From: SLRI01 sp942491185
Lineage (GTDB): Bacteria; Pseudomonadota; Alphaproteobacteria; Geminicoccales; Geminicoccaceae
DNA: 64,000 bases
Assembly: GCA_942491185.1 (NCBI GenBank)
Contig: CALOAB010000010.1
Location: 62,001-126,000 of the forward strand
Direction of reading: 5' to 3'
This document shows positions 44,638-63,975 of this stretch, one piece after another (the first letter of the stretch is position 1; every line of letters starts with the position of its first letter). The notes below the pieces were generated by a model. That model did not search any database. It had not been told where the DNA came from and was given only the letters and a program-made list of their open reading frames with translations. A program made the translations under genes and the position numbers.

Positions 44638-45357
44638 CTAGACCTCACCCTCTTCGGCGACGATCACTTCCATCGCCTCACCGGCCTTGACCACGGCGGC
44701 CGGATACGGCGCGTCCTTGGGCAACGCCTTCTTGATCGAATCGGTCACCCGAACCCAGCTACCCTTCGGGCCGGGAACGCCGCCCTTGATCATGATCAAC
44801 CCCTGATCCGGATCGACGCCGAACACCTCGAGGTTCTGCACGGTGACGTTGCGATTGCCCATGTGCCCGGCCATCTTCTTACCCTTGAAGACTTTGCCCG
44901 GGTCCTGGCTGTGGCCCGTCGAGCCGTGCGCACGGTGCGAAAGCGAAACACCGTGGCTGGCGCGAAGGCCGCTGAAATTGTGCCGCTTCATGGCACCGGC
45001 GAAGCCCTTGCCGATGCTCACGCCGGCGACGTCGACGAACTGCCCGGCCACGAAGTGACCGACATGCACCCGAGCGCCGACGTCGAGCACCGCGTCCTCG
45101 TCGACCCGGAACTCACCGACCTTGGCCTTGGGCTCGACCTTCGCCTTGGCGAAATGGCCGCGCATCTGCTGCGTGACGTTCTTCGCCTTGGCCTTGCCAG
45201 CACCGAGCTGCACGGCGACGTAGCCGTCCTTCGCCTCGGTGCGAACGGCCACGACCTCGCAGTCGTCGACCTTGAGCACCGTCACGGGCACATGGCTGCC
45301 GTCGACCCCGAAGAGCCGCGTCATGCCCATCTTCCGTGCAATCATTCCAGTCCGCAT
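44638..45357 (-). CDS. rplC: 50S ribosomal protein L3
   Basis: 239 residues from ATG 45357 (MRTGMIARKMGMTRLFG). The frame is open further up but overlaps rpsJ. The central FAGAMKRHNFSGLRASHGVS (with the glutamine-methylation-region counterpart) and GSTGHSQDPGKVFKGKKMAG are characteristic. The alanine-rich C-terminal extension is usual in alphaproteobacteria. Confidence 0.97.
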   Translation of the reverse strand: MRTGMIARKMGMTRLFGVDGSHVPVTVLKVDDCEVVAVRTEAKDGYVAVQLGAGKAKAKNVTQQMRGHFAKAKVEPKAKVGEFRVDEDAVLDVGARVHVGHFVAGQFVDVAGVSIGKGFAGAMKRHNFSGLRASHGVSLSHRAHGSTGHSQDPGKVFKGKKMAGHMGNRNVTVQNLEVFGVDPDQGLIMIKGGVPGPKGSWVRVTDSIKKALPKDAPYPAAVVKAGEAMEVIVAEEGEV

Positions 45358-45367
45358 CGATCTCGCC

Positions 45368-45676
45368 TTAGAGCTTGATCTCGACGTCGACACCGGACGC
45401 TAGGTCGAGCTTCATCAGCGCGTCCACCGTCTGCGGCGTCGGGTCGACGATGTCGAGGAGCCGCTTGTGCGTTCTGATCTCGAACTGCTCACGACTCTTC
45501 TTGTCGACATGCGGTCCCCGATTGACGGTGAACCGCTCGATTCGATTGGGTAGCGGGATCGGTCCACGCACCCTGGCACCGGTCCGCTTCGCCGTGCCGA
45601 CGATCTCGCGCACCGACTGATCGAGCACTCGGTGATCGAACGCCTTCAGGCGAATTCTGATGTTCTGCGTATCCAT
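45368..45676 (-). CDS. rpsJ: 30S ribosomal protein S10 / NusE
   Basis: 102 residues: MDTQNIRIRLKAFDHRVLDQ, GPIPLPNRIERFTVNRGPHV and DALMKLDLASGVDVEIKL. Also a transcription antitermination partner of NusG (present upstream). First gene of the S10 section, 59 bp after tuf copy 1. Confidence 0.98.
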   Translation of the reverse strand: MDTQNIRIRLKAFDHRVLDQSVREIVGTAKRTGARVRGPIPLPNRIERFTVNRGPHVDKKSREQFEIRTHKRLLDIVDPTPQTVDALMKLDLASGVDVEIKL

Positions 45677-45735
45677 GTCGGATAGTGCCCTATTCCCGCT
45701 GTCTTCTATCTAACCGCTGCCAACCCGGCCCGAGC

Positions 45736-46929
<1,194 letters not shown>

Positions 46930-46972
46930 CTACCGTCTCCGTCCTCTGCCCAAATCGCCCTTTGTCAGTCGA

Positions 46973-49048
46973 TCAGGCGTACTTTGCGCGAATTTCCTCA
47001 GCCACCATCTGCGGCACCGCATCGTAGTGGTCGAAATGCATGGAGTACTGAGCTCGCCCCTGCGAGAGCGAGCGCAGCGTGTTGACATAGCCGAACATGG
47101 TGGCCAGCGGCACCATGGCGTTCACCACCTGGCCGTTGCCGCGCGGCTCCATGCCGGTCACCTGACCGCGTCGGCTGTTCAGGTCACCAATGATGTCGCC
47201 CATGTACTCGTCTGGCGTCACCACCTCGACCCGCATGATCGGCTCGAGCAACTGGGGTCCGGCCTTGGCCGTGCCCTCCTTGAAGGCCGCCCTGGCGGCG
47301 ATCTCGAACGCCATGACCGAGCTGTCGACCTCGTGATAGGCGCCGTCGATCAGCCGAACCGACACATCGGTCATCGGAAAGCCGGCGAGGATGCCGTTCG
47401 ACATCGACTGCTCGAGGCCCTTCGACACGCCCGGGATGTACTCCTTCGGCACCGAGCCGCCGACGATCTTGCTGTCGAACACGAAGCCCGTGCCCTTCTC
47501 GCCCGGTGCAAAGACGAGCTTGATCCGGGCGAACTGACCGGAGCCACCCGTCTGCTTCTTATGCGTGTAGTCGATCTCCGCTTCTTTGGTGATCGTCTCA
47601 CGGTAGGCGACCTGCGGTGCACCCACATTAGCATCGACCTTGAACTCGCGCCGCATGCGATCGACCAGGATCTCGAGGTGGAGCTCGCCCATCCCCTTGA
47701 TCACCGTCTGCCCGCTTTCCTCGTCGACCCCGACGCGGAACGACGGGTCCTCTTGCGCCAGCTTGTTCAGGGCGATCGACATCTTCTCCTGGTCGGCCTT
47801 GGTCTTCGGCTCGACCGCAACCTCGATCACCGGCTCCGGGAACTCCATCCGCTCGAGCACGATCGCCTTCGCCGGATCAGAGAGCGTATCCCCGGTCGTG
47901 GTGTCCTTGAGACCGACAAAGGCCACGATGTCACCAGCGAGCGCGTACTTGATCTCTTCGCGACTGTTCGAATGCATGAGCAGCAGCCGGCCGACACGCT
48001 CGCGCTTGTTCTTGACCGTGTTTTGCACATAAGAGCCGCTCTCGACCTTGCCCGAATAGATGCGGGCAAACGTGAGCGAGCCGACGAACGGGTCGGTCAT
48101 GATCTTGAACGCGAGTGCCGAGAACGGCGCGTCGTCCTCCGGCTTGCGGTACATCACCTCGTCGGAGTCGGGCTTCAGGCCCTCAACCGGCGGCAGCTCG
48201 ATGGGCGACGGCAGGTAGTCGATCACGGCATCGAGCAGCGGCTGGACGCCCTTGTTCTTGAAGGCCGAGCCGGACAGCACCGGCGTCAGCTTGCTGGCGA
48301 TCGTGCCCTTGCGGATGCAGGCCTTCAACGTCGCGATGTCGGGCTCCTCGCCCTCGAGGTAGGCCTCCATCGCGTTGTCGTCGAACTCGACCGCGGCCTC
48401 GATCATCGCCGCGCGTGCAGCGGCCGCGATATCGACCATGTCCGCGGGGATCTCCTCATAGGAGAACTCGGCACCCAGCGACTCGTCGTGCCAGATGATG
48501 GCACGGTTCTCGACCAGATCGAGCACGCCCTTGAAGTCGGCCTCGCTGCCGATCGGCATGTTGACGACCACCGGGTTGGCGCCCAGCCGATCGCGCATCA
48601 TCGCGACGCAGCGGTCGAAGTTGGCGCCGGTGCGGTCCATCTTGTTGACGAAGCACATCCGCGGCACGCGGTACTTGTCGGCCTGCCGCCAGACGGTCTC
48701 GGACTGTGGCTCGACCCCGGCAACGCTGTCGAAGACCGCTACCGCACCGTCGAGCACCCGCAAGCTGCGCTCGACCTCGATGGTGAAGTCGACGTGACCC
48801 GGCGTGTCGATGATGTTGATCCGGTGCTCTTTCCAAAAACAGGTCGTCGCGGCCGACGTGATGGTGATGCCGCGCTCCTGCTCCTGCTCCATCCAATCCA
48901 TGGTCGCAGCACCGTCATGCACCTCGCCGATCTTGTGCGACTTGCCGGTGTAGTAAAGGACGCGCTCCGTGGTCGTCGTCTTGCCCGCATCGATGTGGGC
49001 CATGATGCCGATATTACGGTAGCGCTCGATAGGAATTTGGCGGTCCAT
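46973..49048 (-). CDS. fusA: Elongation factor G
   Basis: 691 residues, full length. G1 loop AHIDAGKTTT (residues 17-26), DTPGHVDFTIEVE, NKMDRTGANF, and the domain IV region AYRETITKEAEIDYTHKKQT. It catalyses translocation of tRNA and mRNA. Between rpsG and tuf copy 1. Confidence 0.98.
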   Translation of the reverse strand: MDRQIPIERYRNIGIMAHIDAGKTTTTERVLYYTGKSHKIGEVHDGAATMDWMEQEQERGITITSAATTCFWKEHRINIIDTPGHVDFTIEVERSLRVLDGAVAVFDSVAGVEPQSETVWRQADKYRVPRMCFVNKMDRTGANFDRCVAMMRDRLGANPVVVNMPIGSEADFKGVLDLVENRAIIWHDESLGAEFSYEEIPADMVDIAAAARAAMIEAAVEFDDNAMEAYLEGEEPDIATLKACIRKGTIASKLTPVLSGSAFKNKGVQPLLDAVIDYLPSPIELPPVEGLKPDSDEVMYRKPEDDAPFSALAFKIMTDPFVGSLTFARIYSGKVESGSYVQNTVKNKRERVGRLLLMHSNSREEIKYALAGDIVAFVGLKDTTTGDTLSDPAKAIVLERMEFPEPVIEVAVEPKTKADQEKMSIALNKLAQEDPSFRVGVDEESGQTVIKGMGELHLEILVDRMRREFKVDANVGAPQVAYRETITKEAEIDYTHKKQTGGSGQFARIKLVFAPGEKGTGFVFDSKIVGGSVPKEYIPGVSKGLEQSMSNGILAGFPMTDVSVRLIDGAYHEVDSSVMAFEIAARAAFKEGTAKAGPQLLEPIMRVEVVTPDEYMGDIIGDLNSRRGQVTGMEPRGNGQVVNAMVPLATMFGYVNTLRSLSQGRAQYSMHFDHYDAVPQMVAEEIRAKYA

Positions 49049-49078
49049 GGATCTCGTTCCGTTCCGGTCCTGCCGGGC

Positions 49079-49549
49079 TTACCAGCGGTAGTGCGAGAAC
49101 GCGCGATTGGCCTCGGCCATGCGCAGCGTGTCCTCACGCTTCTTGAAAGCGGCGCCACGGCTATTGGCGGCATCCTGCAGCTCGTTGGCGAGCCGGTCGG
49201 TCATCGTCTTCTCGGCCCGCTTGCGCGCCGTGCCGATGATCCAACGCAGCGCCAACGCTTGCCGTCGCTCGGGGCGAACCTCGATCGGTACCTGATAGGT
49301 GGCACCGCCGACGCGCCGCGACTTGACCTCGAGGGTCGGCTTCACGTTCTCGACCGCCTCGTGGAACAGCTCGAGAGCGTCCCGGCCGCCTGAGCGCGTT
49401 TGCACCCGATCGAGCGCCGCGTAAAAGATGGCCTCGGCCACCGACTTCTTGCCGTCGTCCATCAGGCAGTTGATGAACTTCGTCACCACCAGATCGTTGA
49501 ACTTCGGGTCCGGGAGCACTTCCCGCTTTTCGGCCGCACGACGCCGCAT
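49079..49549 (-). CDS. rpsG: 30S ribosomal protein S7
   Basis: 156 residues; RRAAEKREVLPDPKFNDLVV and EVRPERRQALALRWIIGTAR are family features. It initiates assembly of the 30S head. It lies 24 bp after rpsL and 30 bp before fusA. Confidence 0.98.
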   Translation of the reverse strand: MRRRAAEKREVLPDPKFNDLVVTKFINCLMDDGKKSVAEAIFYAALDRVQTRSGGRDALELFHEAVENVKPTLEVKSRRVGGATYQVPIEVRPERRQALALRWIIGTARKRAEKTMTDRLANELQDAANSRGAAFKKREDTLRMAEANRAFSHYRW

Positions 49550-49573
49550 CGCTGTTCTTCCTAGCTTGATGGC

Positions 49574-49945
49574 TTACTTTGGACGCTTCACGCCATACTT
49601 CGACCGGCTTTGCTTGCGGCCATTGACGCCCTGGGTGTCCAAGGTGCCGCGGATGGTGTGGTAGCGCACACCGGGAAGGTCCTTCACACGACCGCCACGG
49701 ATCAGCACCACCGAGTGCTCCTGGAGGTTGTGGCCTTCGCCCGGAATGTAGCTGGTGACCTCGAAGCCGTTGGTCAGCCGAACACGCGCCACCTTACGAA
49801 GAGCGGAGTTCGGCTTCTTCGGCGTGGTCGTGTAGACCCGGGTGCAGACCCCACGCTTCTGCGGGCAGGCCTGCATGGCCGGCACTTTGTTGCGCTTGGC
49901 CGGGACATGACGCCCGTGGTTCACCAGCTGGTTGGTCGTCGGCAT
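49574..49945 (-). CDS. rpsL: 30S ribosomal protein S12
   Basis: 123 residues beginning MPTTNQLVNHGRH. The decoding-site loops TTPKKPNSALRKVARV and GRVKDLPGVRYHTIRG keep the lysines (equivalent to E. coli Lys43 and Lys88) found in streptomycin-sensitive ribosomes. First gene of the str operon, with a leader of about 210 bases from the candidate promoter at 50163-50191. Confidence 0.98.
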   Translation of the reverse strand: MPTTNQLVNHGRHVPAKRNKVPAMQACPQKRGVCTRVYTTTPKKPNSALRKVARVRLTNGFEVTSYIPGEGHNLQEHSVVLIRGGRVKDLPGVRYHTIRGTLDTQGVNGRKQSRSKYGVKRPK

Positions 49946-50162
49946 GTTTCCAACATTCCTCGTCTAACGGCACCCCGCAGCGATGGGAACGGCTGGGTCG
50001 CTGTTCCGACCGGTGCCGTTCTCGTCACTGCACGAACAACGAGGCGGCCGACTGCCAGAAGGCCTCGGCCACCACTGTCCGCAAGATATATCGTCGCCTG
50101 TTTTCCAGTGCAGCGTCTGATCCGCGAGGGTCACCGCCTGCACCCGAGATGAGCGTTCCTGG

Positions 50163-50191
50163 CTTCTAGGCCCCGCCGCGTTGACCGTCAA
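50163..50191 (-). promoter_or_regulatory. Candidate promoter of the str operon (rpsL)
   Basis: Minus strand TTGACG (50191-50186), 17-bp spacer, TAGAAG (50168-50163), positioned just downstream of the rpoC terminator. Good -35, moderate -10. The rest of the 377-bp rpoC-rpsL gap shows no gene. Confidence 0.65.
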
Positions 50192-50241
50192 GCCAATTCC
50201 CGGTGCCCGCATGCCAGGCATGCGGCAGCAGCGTCGCAGGT

Positions 50242-50280
50242 GAAAAACGAGGAGGCCGCCCGACGATCCGGACGGCCTCC
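50242..50280 (-). terminator. Intrinsic terminator downstream of rpoC
   Basis: On the minus strand GGAGGCCG-TCCG and CGG-GCGGCCTCC pair as a 12-bp, nearly perfect GC-rich stem (50280-50251) with a six-base loop, followed by TCGTTTTTC (50250-50242). It lies about 45 bp after the rpoC stop and separates the rplJL-rpoBC unit from the str operon. Confidence 0.85.
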
Positions 50281-50322
50281 ATGTCAAATGTCGGCCACTT
50301 TGCCGATACCGCTTCCTGTCGA

Positions 50323-54507
<4,185 letters not shown>

Positions 54508-54631
54508 GGGAACCTGCTCTCTAGCGCCGCTTCAATGGAGACACCGGGCGGTCAGGGCGGGACCGCGCGGGTCTTTGACATAATCCCGGGCCAGAGCTCG
54601 GCTCATGGCCCGGGATGTGGCTCGGTGACGC

Positions 54632-58732
<4,101 letters not shown>

Positions 58733-58970
58733 TATTGCGTTCCGTTTCCCAAATCAGCGCACCGACCAGGCCGGCCAGTGCAAAGCGCCGACAGCGTGCT
58801 AGCGCTGTGGCACAACGACAGAAAGGCGCGCCGACACGGAGCGCGTCGGCCGCCTTCCTCGATCAGAACCTGCGTTGGAGCCGCGACGCGACAAGTCGTC
58901 CGATCGCCGGGCCCGACGATTTCTCGTCAGACCCGGCCGGCGCTTGTCGCCTGCTGCCGCCGTGCCGATC
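58733..58970 (-). other. rplL-rpoB intergenic region with a GC hairpin
   Basis: 238 bp with no gene. A stem formed by GCCGAC and GTCGGC around 58829-58850, followed on the minus strand by GCGCGCCTTTCTGTC, could act as a partial terminator or RNase processing site. Such sites reduce rpoBC expression relative to rplJL in other bacteria. The structure is visible, the role inferred. Confidence 0.4.
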
Positions 58971-59348
58971 TTATTTGACCTCGACGGTGGCGCCGGCCTC
59001 CTCGAGCTGCTTCTTGAACTTCTCGGCGTCATCCTTGCTGGCGCCTTCCTTGACCGCCTTGGGCGCGGCCTCGACCAGGTCCTTGGCCTCCTTGAGACCG
59101 AGACCGGTGATCGCACGGACCTCCTTGATGACGTTGATCTTCTTCTCGCCGATCGCGGCGAGGATCACGTCGAACTCGGTCTGCTCCTCGGCAGCCTCGG
59201 CAGCCGCTGCAGGCGCACCGGCAGCAGCAACGGCCACGGGCGCGGCTGCGGACACGCCCCACTTCTCCTCGAGCATCTTCGAGAGCTCGGCTGCCTCGAG
59301 CACCGTCAGGCTCGAGAGATCGTCAACCAGCTTTTCCAGGTTCGCCAT
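58971..59348 (-). CDS. rplL: 50S ribosomal protein L7/L12
   Basis: 125 residues: N-terminal dimerisation part (ANLEKLVDDLSSLTVLEAAE), an alanine-rich hinge (AAAPVAVAAAGAPAAAAEAA) and the globular C-terminal domain (KKINVIKEVRAITGLGLKEA, GASKDDAEKFKKQLEEAGAT). The stalk protein that recruits translation factors. 72 bp after rplJ. Confidence 0.98.
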   Translation of the reverse strand: MANLEKLVDDLSSLTVLEAAELSKMLEEKWGVSAAAPVAVAAAGAPAAAAEAAEEQTEFDVILAAIGEKKINVIKEVRAITGLGLKEAKDLVEAAPKAVKEGASKDDAEKFKKQLEEAGATVEVK

Positions 59349-59420
59349 AGTCTAGTTCCTCCAACGGGTCCGTAAGTCAGGCCGCTCGGGCAATACCGGC
59401 GGCGAATGTCGAGGCTCGGC

Positions 59421-59930
59421 TCAGCCGAGGTCGGCCTTGGCCTTGAGCACGCGGGCCACCTGGCCGGCGGGCGCCTGCAGCACCATCGCGAGACGGGTCG
59501 CAGGGGTGTTGATGAGCGACAGCAGCTTGGCGCGAAGCTCGTCCAAAGACGGCATCTCCGCCAGCGCCCTCACTTTATCGGCATCGAGCAACGTGCCCGA
59601 ATAAGAGCCGCCGATGATTTTCAGCTTGTCGTTCTTCTTGGCGAACGCACTGATCACCTTCGGCGCCGCAACCGGGTCGTCCGAATAGGCGATCGCCGTC
59701 GGGCCGGTCAGCATGTCGTCGAGCGACGCGAACGCGGTGCCGTCGATCGCCAGCTTGGCGAGACGGTTCTTGGTCACCCGAAACTTTGCGCCGACGTCAC
59801 GCATCTGCACGCGCAGCGACTGCATCTCGGCAACATTCAGGCCCATGTAATGGGTGACGACGACGACCCCGGCATCATTGAAGATACCGCGCAGATCATC
59901 GACAATCTCGGCTTTCTCAGCGCGGAGCAC
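59421..59930 (-). CDS. rplJ: 50S ribosomal protein L10
   Basis: 169 residues. N-terminal RNA-binding part (GVVVVTHYMGLNVAEMQSLR, VGAKFRVTKNRLAKLAIDG) and a C-terminal helix for L7/L12 dimers. It begins LRAEKAEIVDDLRGIFNDAG with a non-ATG start in the frame as given. In other bacteria L10-L7/L12 binds the rplJ leader to repress its own operon; the 230-bp upstream gap is long enough to hold such a leader. Confidence 0.97.
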   Translation of the reverse strand: MLRAEKAEIVDDLRGIFNDAGVVVVTHYMGLNVAEMQSLRVQMRDVGAKFRVTKNRLAKLAIDGTAFASLDDMLTGPTAIAYSDDPVAAPKVISAFAKKNDKLKIIGGSYSGTLLDADKVRALAEMPSLDELRAKLLSLINTPATRLAMVLQAPAGQVARVLKAKADLG

Positions 59931-60160
59931 GGATGGCCTCCAAATTCAGCACGAAAGCGGGCCCGGTCGGCGACCCTGGGGCGCCTCGACCCGACCCGAG
60001 AACACGAAAGAGACGAGTGCTCCAAAACAGCCACGCGCAAGCCCACTCACCCAAAAGAGGTGAATGGCAAACCGGCGCGGCTCCGTAGCGCTCAAGAGCC
60101 GGGAGCATAGCGGTCTCGTCCACTCTCGCAAGCGATTTTTTCGACGTTGACGACCACCGA
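59931..60160 (-). promoter_or_regulatory. rplJ promoter and leader (candidate L10-leader region)
   Basis: Minus-strand TTGCGA (60131-60126), 16-bp spacer, TATGCT (60109-60104) make a good sigma-70-type promoter. About 165 bases of untranslated, GC-rich leader follow before rplJ. Its position matches the L10 leader RNA known from other bacteria; I have not modelled the fold. Confidence 0.6.
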
Positions 60161-60859
60161 TCAGGCGGCCGACAGCGACCCCAACTCGAGCTTCAGGCCC
60201 GGCCCCATGGTCGAGCTCAGATGCGCCCGCTTGAGGTAGGTTCCCTTGGCGCCGCTAGGCTTCGCCCTGTTGACCGCATCGATGAGGCTGCGCGCGTTGT
60301 CGGCGAGCTGCTCCGGCGTGAAGCTCGCCTTGCCGATGCCGGCATGGATGAGCCCCGCCTTCTCGACTCGAAACTGCACCTGCCCGCCCTTGGCGGCCGT
60401 GACGGCCTCAGTGACGTTGGGCGTAACGGTGCCGAGCTTCGGGTTCGGCATCAGACCACGAGGCCCGAGGATCCGGCCCAAACGGCCGACCAGCGGCATC
60501 ATGTCCGGCGTCGCGATCACCCGGTCGAAGTCGAGCTGCCCCGCCTGCACCTGCTCGGCGAGCTCGTCGGCACCCACGACGTCGGCGCCGGCAGCCTTGG
60601 CCTCGTCGGCCTTGTCGCCCTTGGCGAACACGGCGACGCGCAGCGTCTTGCCGGTACCGTGCGGCAGATTGACCACGCCGCGGACCATCTGGTCCGCATG
60701 CCGCGGATCGACGCCGAGATTGAGCGCCAGCTCGATCGTCTCGTCGAACTTGGCGGTCGCCACGCCCTTGAGCGCGCTCACCGCCTCGTCGAGCGGATAC
60801 AGCTTCGTCGGGTCGATGGCCTCACCGGCCGCCTTCAGCCGCTTGCCTAGCTTCGCCAT
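60161..60859 (-). CDS. rplA: 50S ribosomal protein L1
   Basis: 232 residues: MAKLGKRLKAAGEAIDP start, VNLPHGTGKTLRVAVFAKGD, GRLGRILGPRGLMPNPKLGT and KASFTPEQLADNARSLIDAV. It forms the L1 stalk that handles E-site tRNA, and in E. coli also represses the rplKA mRNA. Four bases after rplK. Confidence 0.98.
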   Translation of the reverse strand: MAKLGKRLKAAGEAIDPTKLYPLDEAVSALKGVATAKFDETIELALNLGVDPRHADQMVRGVVNLPHGTGKTLRVAVFAKGDKADEAKAAGADVVGADELAEQVQAGQLDFDRVIATPDMMPLVGRLGRILGPRGLMPNPKLGTVTPNVTEAVTAAKGGQVQFRVEKAGLIHAGIGKASFTPEQLADNARSLIDAVNRAKPSGAKGTYLKRAHLSSTMGPGLKLELGSLSAA

Positions 60860-60863
60860 CGGA

Positions 60864-61295
60864 TCAGCCCTCCACCACGTCGAAGCCCATCGACCGGGCC
60901 GAGCCGACGATCATGGTCGTGGCCTGGTCAAGGTCGTTGGCGTTGAGGTCCTTCATCTTGGTCTCGGCGATCTCGCGGCACTGCGCCACGGTGACCTTGC
61001 CGGCGACACTCTTGCCGGGCGTCTGTCCACCCTTGGCCAGGCCAGCCGCCTTCTTCAGGAAGAAGCTGGCCGGCGGCGTCTTCGTGGCGAAGGTGAATGT
61101 CCGATCCGCGAAAGCCGTGATCACGGTTGGGATCGGCATGCCGGGCTCCATGCCCTGCGTCGCCGCATTGAAGGCCTTGCAGAACTCCATGATGTTGAGC
61201 CCGCGCTGACCCAGCGCCGGCCCGATCGGCGGCGACGGGTTGGCCTTGCCGGCCGGCACCTGCAGCTTGATGTAGCCCGAGATCTTCTTTGCCAT
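60864..61295 (-). CDS. rplK: 50S ribosomal protein L11
   Basis: 143 residues with KLQVPAGKANPSPPIGPALG and GLNIMEFCKAFNAATQGMEP. It binds the GTPase-associated 23S rRNA region with L10. Precedes rplA; 102 bp after nusG. Confidence 0.98.
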   Translation of the reverse strand: MAKKISGYIKLQVPAGKANPSPPIGPALGQRGLNIMEFCKAFNAATQGMEPGMPIPTVITAFADRTFTFATKTPPASFFLKKAAGLAKGGQTPGKSVAGKVTVAQCREIAETKMKDLNANDLDQATTMIVGSARSMGFDVVEG

Positions 61296-61397
61296 TGAGG
61301 CTCTCCTCTTCGCGGTGCAAACGCGTCCAGCTACCCAGACGCTCCCGCTGCCACGCCCTCGGCACTGTGGCCGAAGGCGACCAATTGATTCAGTCCG

Positions 61398-61928
61398 TCA
61401 GATACGCTCGACCTGCGAATACTCCAGCTCGACCGGGGTCGACCGGCCGAAGATCGAGACCGACACCGTGAGCCGGCCCTTGTGATCGTCGACATCCTCG
61501 ACGACGCCCTCGAACGTGCTGAACGGCCCATCGGTGACCCGGATGCGATCGCCGCTGACGAACGACACCGACATCCGCGGATGCTCGACACCCTCCAGCA
61601 TTTGCGCCTGGATACGCTCCGCTTCGGCGTCCGGGATCGGCGAGGGTCGACCGCCCGCACCGAGAAAGCCCGTCACCTTGGCGGTGTTGCGGACCAGCGA
61701 CCAGGTCTCGTCGTTGAGGTCCATCTTGATCAGCACATAGCCCGGGAAGAACTTGCGGTCGGTCGAGACCTTCTTGCCACGTCGGACCTCGACCACCTCT
61801 TCAGATGGCACCAGCACGTCGTCGAACAGATTGGTCAGACCCTTCTGCTCGGCCTGCTCGAGTACCGCGTCCTTCACCTTCTGCTCGAAGCCGGAGTAGA
61901 CGTGGATGATGTACCAACGTGCCGCCAT
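61398..61928 (-). CDS. nusG: Transcription termination/antitermination protein NusG
   Basis: 176 residues. NGN domain with RWYIIHVYSGFEQKVKDAVL and FFPGYVLIKMDLNDETW; KOW domain with DRIRVTDGPFSTFEGVVEDV. It links RNA polymerase to Rho or to the ribosome (through S10). It overlaps the secE stop by one base. Confidence 0.98.
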   Translation of the reverse strand: MAARWYIIHVYSGFEQKVKDAVLEQAEQKGLTNLFDDVLVPSEEVVEVRRGKKVSTDRKFFPGYVLIKMDLNDETWSLVRNTAKVTGFLGAGGRPSPIPDAEAERIQAQMLEGVEHPRMSVSFVSGDRIRVTDGPFSTFEGVVEDVDDHKGRLTVSVSIFGRSTPVELEYSQVERI

Positions 61929-62125
61929 CAGCCGCCCAGCCCCAAGATCAAGCGAATCGCCAGCGCGATCAGCTGGTCGACGGCGAAGAAGAACAATGCC
62001 GCCAAGGCCGACATGACCAGGACGCTGATCGTGGTGACGGTCAGCTCCTTCCTGGACGGCCAGGTAACCTTGCTCATCTCCTGGCGCACTTCGCGGACGA
62101 ACTGCGCGGGCGATGTCTTCGCCAT
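61928..62125 (-). CDS. secE: Preprotein translocase subunit SecE
   Basis: 65 residues from ATG 62125 (MAKTSPAQFVREVRQEMSKV), with VTWPSRKELTVTTISV and a single membrane helix (VLVMSALAALFFFAVDQLIA). The longer open frame reaches back toward the tRNA and is not used. Partner of SecY. Confidence 0.95.
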   Translation of the reverse strand: MAKTSPAQFVREVRQEMSKVTWPSRKELTVTTISVLVMSALAALFFFAVDQLIALAIRLILGLGG

Positions 62126-62227
62126 CTCAATCCACTCTTCGCTAGTCGAGCTGGCCCGCGAAAGCGCGGTCAACAGCGTATCTGCCCCGAGCCTTCACCA
62201 AGCTGCCGACTGGGGTAATCTACCGGC

Positions 62228-62303
62228 TGGCAGGAGTGGAGGGACTCGAACCCACAACCCCCGGTTTTGGAGACCGGTGCTCTGCCAATTGAGCTACACT
62301 CCT
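62228..62303 (-). tRNA. tRNA-Trp (anticodon CCA)
   Basis: 76 bases on the minus strand. Acceptor AGGAGTG pairs with CACTCCT, the D arm carries GCTCAATTGGCAGAGC, the anticodon loop is CTCCAAA, the T arm GTTCGAGTC. The CCA end is encoded. Standard tuf-trnW-secE-nusG arrangement. Confidence 0.95.
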
Positions 62304-62396
62304 CCGCCGGTCTTGCCTGTCGCCGCGTCGCACCGAACGCTTTGGTGCAGCCCAGCGACAGTGCCCGGCAACCTCGAGGGCGCCGGGCGCAGCCTG

Positions 62397-62425
62397 TCTC
62401 TAGGCCAGGGGCAGTCGTAGGGCAA
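62397..62425 (-). promoter_or_regulatory. Candidate promoter for tRNA-Trp-secE-nusG
   Basis: Minus strand TTGCCC (62425-62420), 17-bp spacer, TAGAGA (62402-62397), in the 185-bp gap after tuf copy 2. The gap also has a GCCCGGC/GCCGGGC stem (62388-62363) without a T-run, so it may be a processing or attenuation element. Confidence 0.45.
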
Positions 62426-62488
62426 GCCCTCTCACACTGTCCCTGGCTGTCGAGACCGAACCGTCGTTCGCGCGTCAGCCTCGGCGGC

Positions 62489-63682
<1,194 letters not shown>

Positions 63683-63779
63683 GACCGGATTTCCCGTTTC
63701 ACCTTGCGTGTGCAAACCGAGCCGCATTGCCGCGGCCCGGGACGTGTGCAGATCAGCCGCATCCCCGCGGCCCAGGGTT

Positions 63780-63853
<74 letters not shown>

Positions 63854-63889
63854 GGCTTTCGTTATGCGATGCTCTCGTCTCGGGCGATC

Positions 63890-63975
63890 TGGTGGAGGGG
63901 GTAGGATTCGAACCTACGTACGCTGACGCGGGCAGATTTACAGTCTGCTGCCTTTAACCACTCGGCCACCCCTCC
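63890..63975 (-). tRNA. tRNA-Tyr (anticodon GTA)
   Basis: 86 bases on the minus strand with a long variable arm. Acceptor GGAGGGG/CCCCTCC, anticodon loop CTGTAAA, T arm GGTTCGAATCC, encoded CCA. First element of the Tyr-Gly-tuf-Trp-secE cluster visible in this window. Confidence 0.95.

Noticed and set aside
49946..50322. Small gene between rpoC and rpsL
   Set aside because: Only short unconserved frames; the region is explained by the rpoC terminator and the str promoter/leader.
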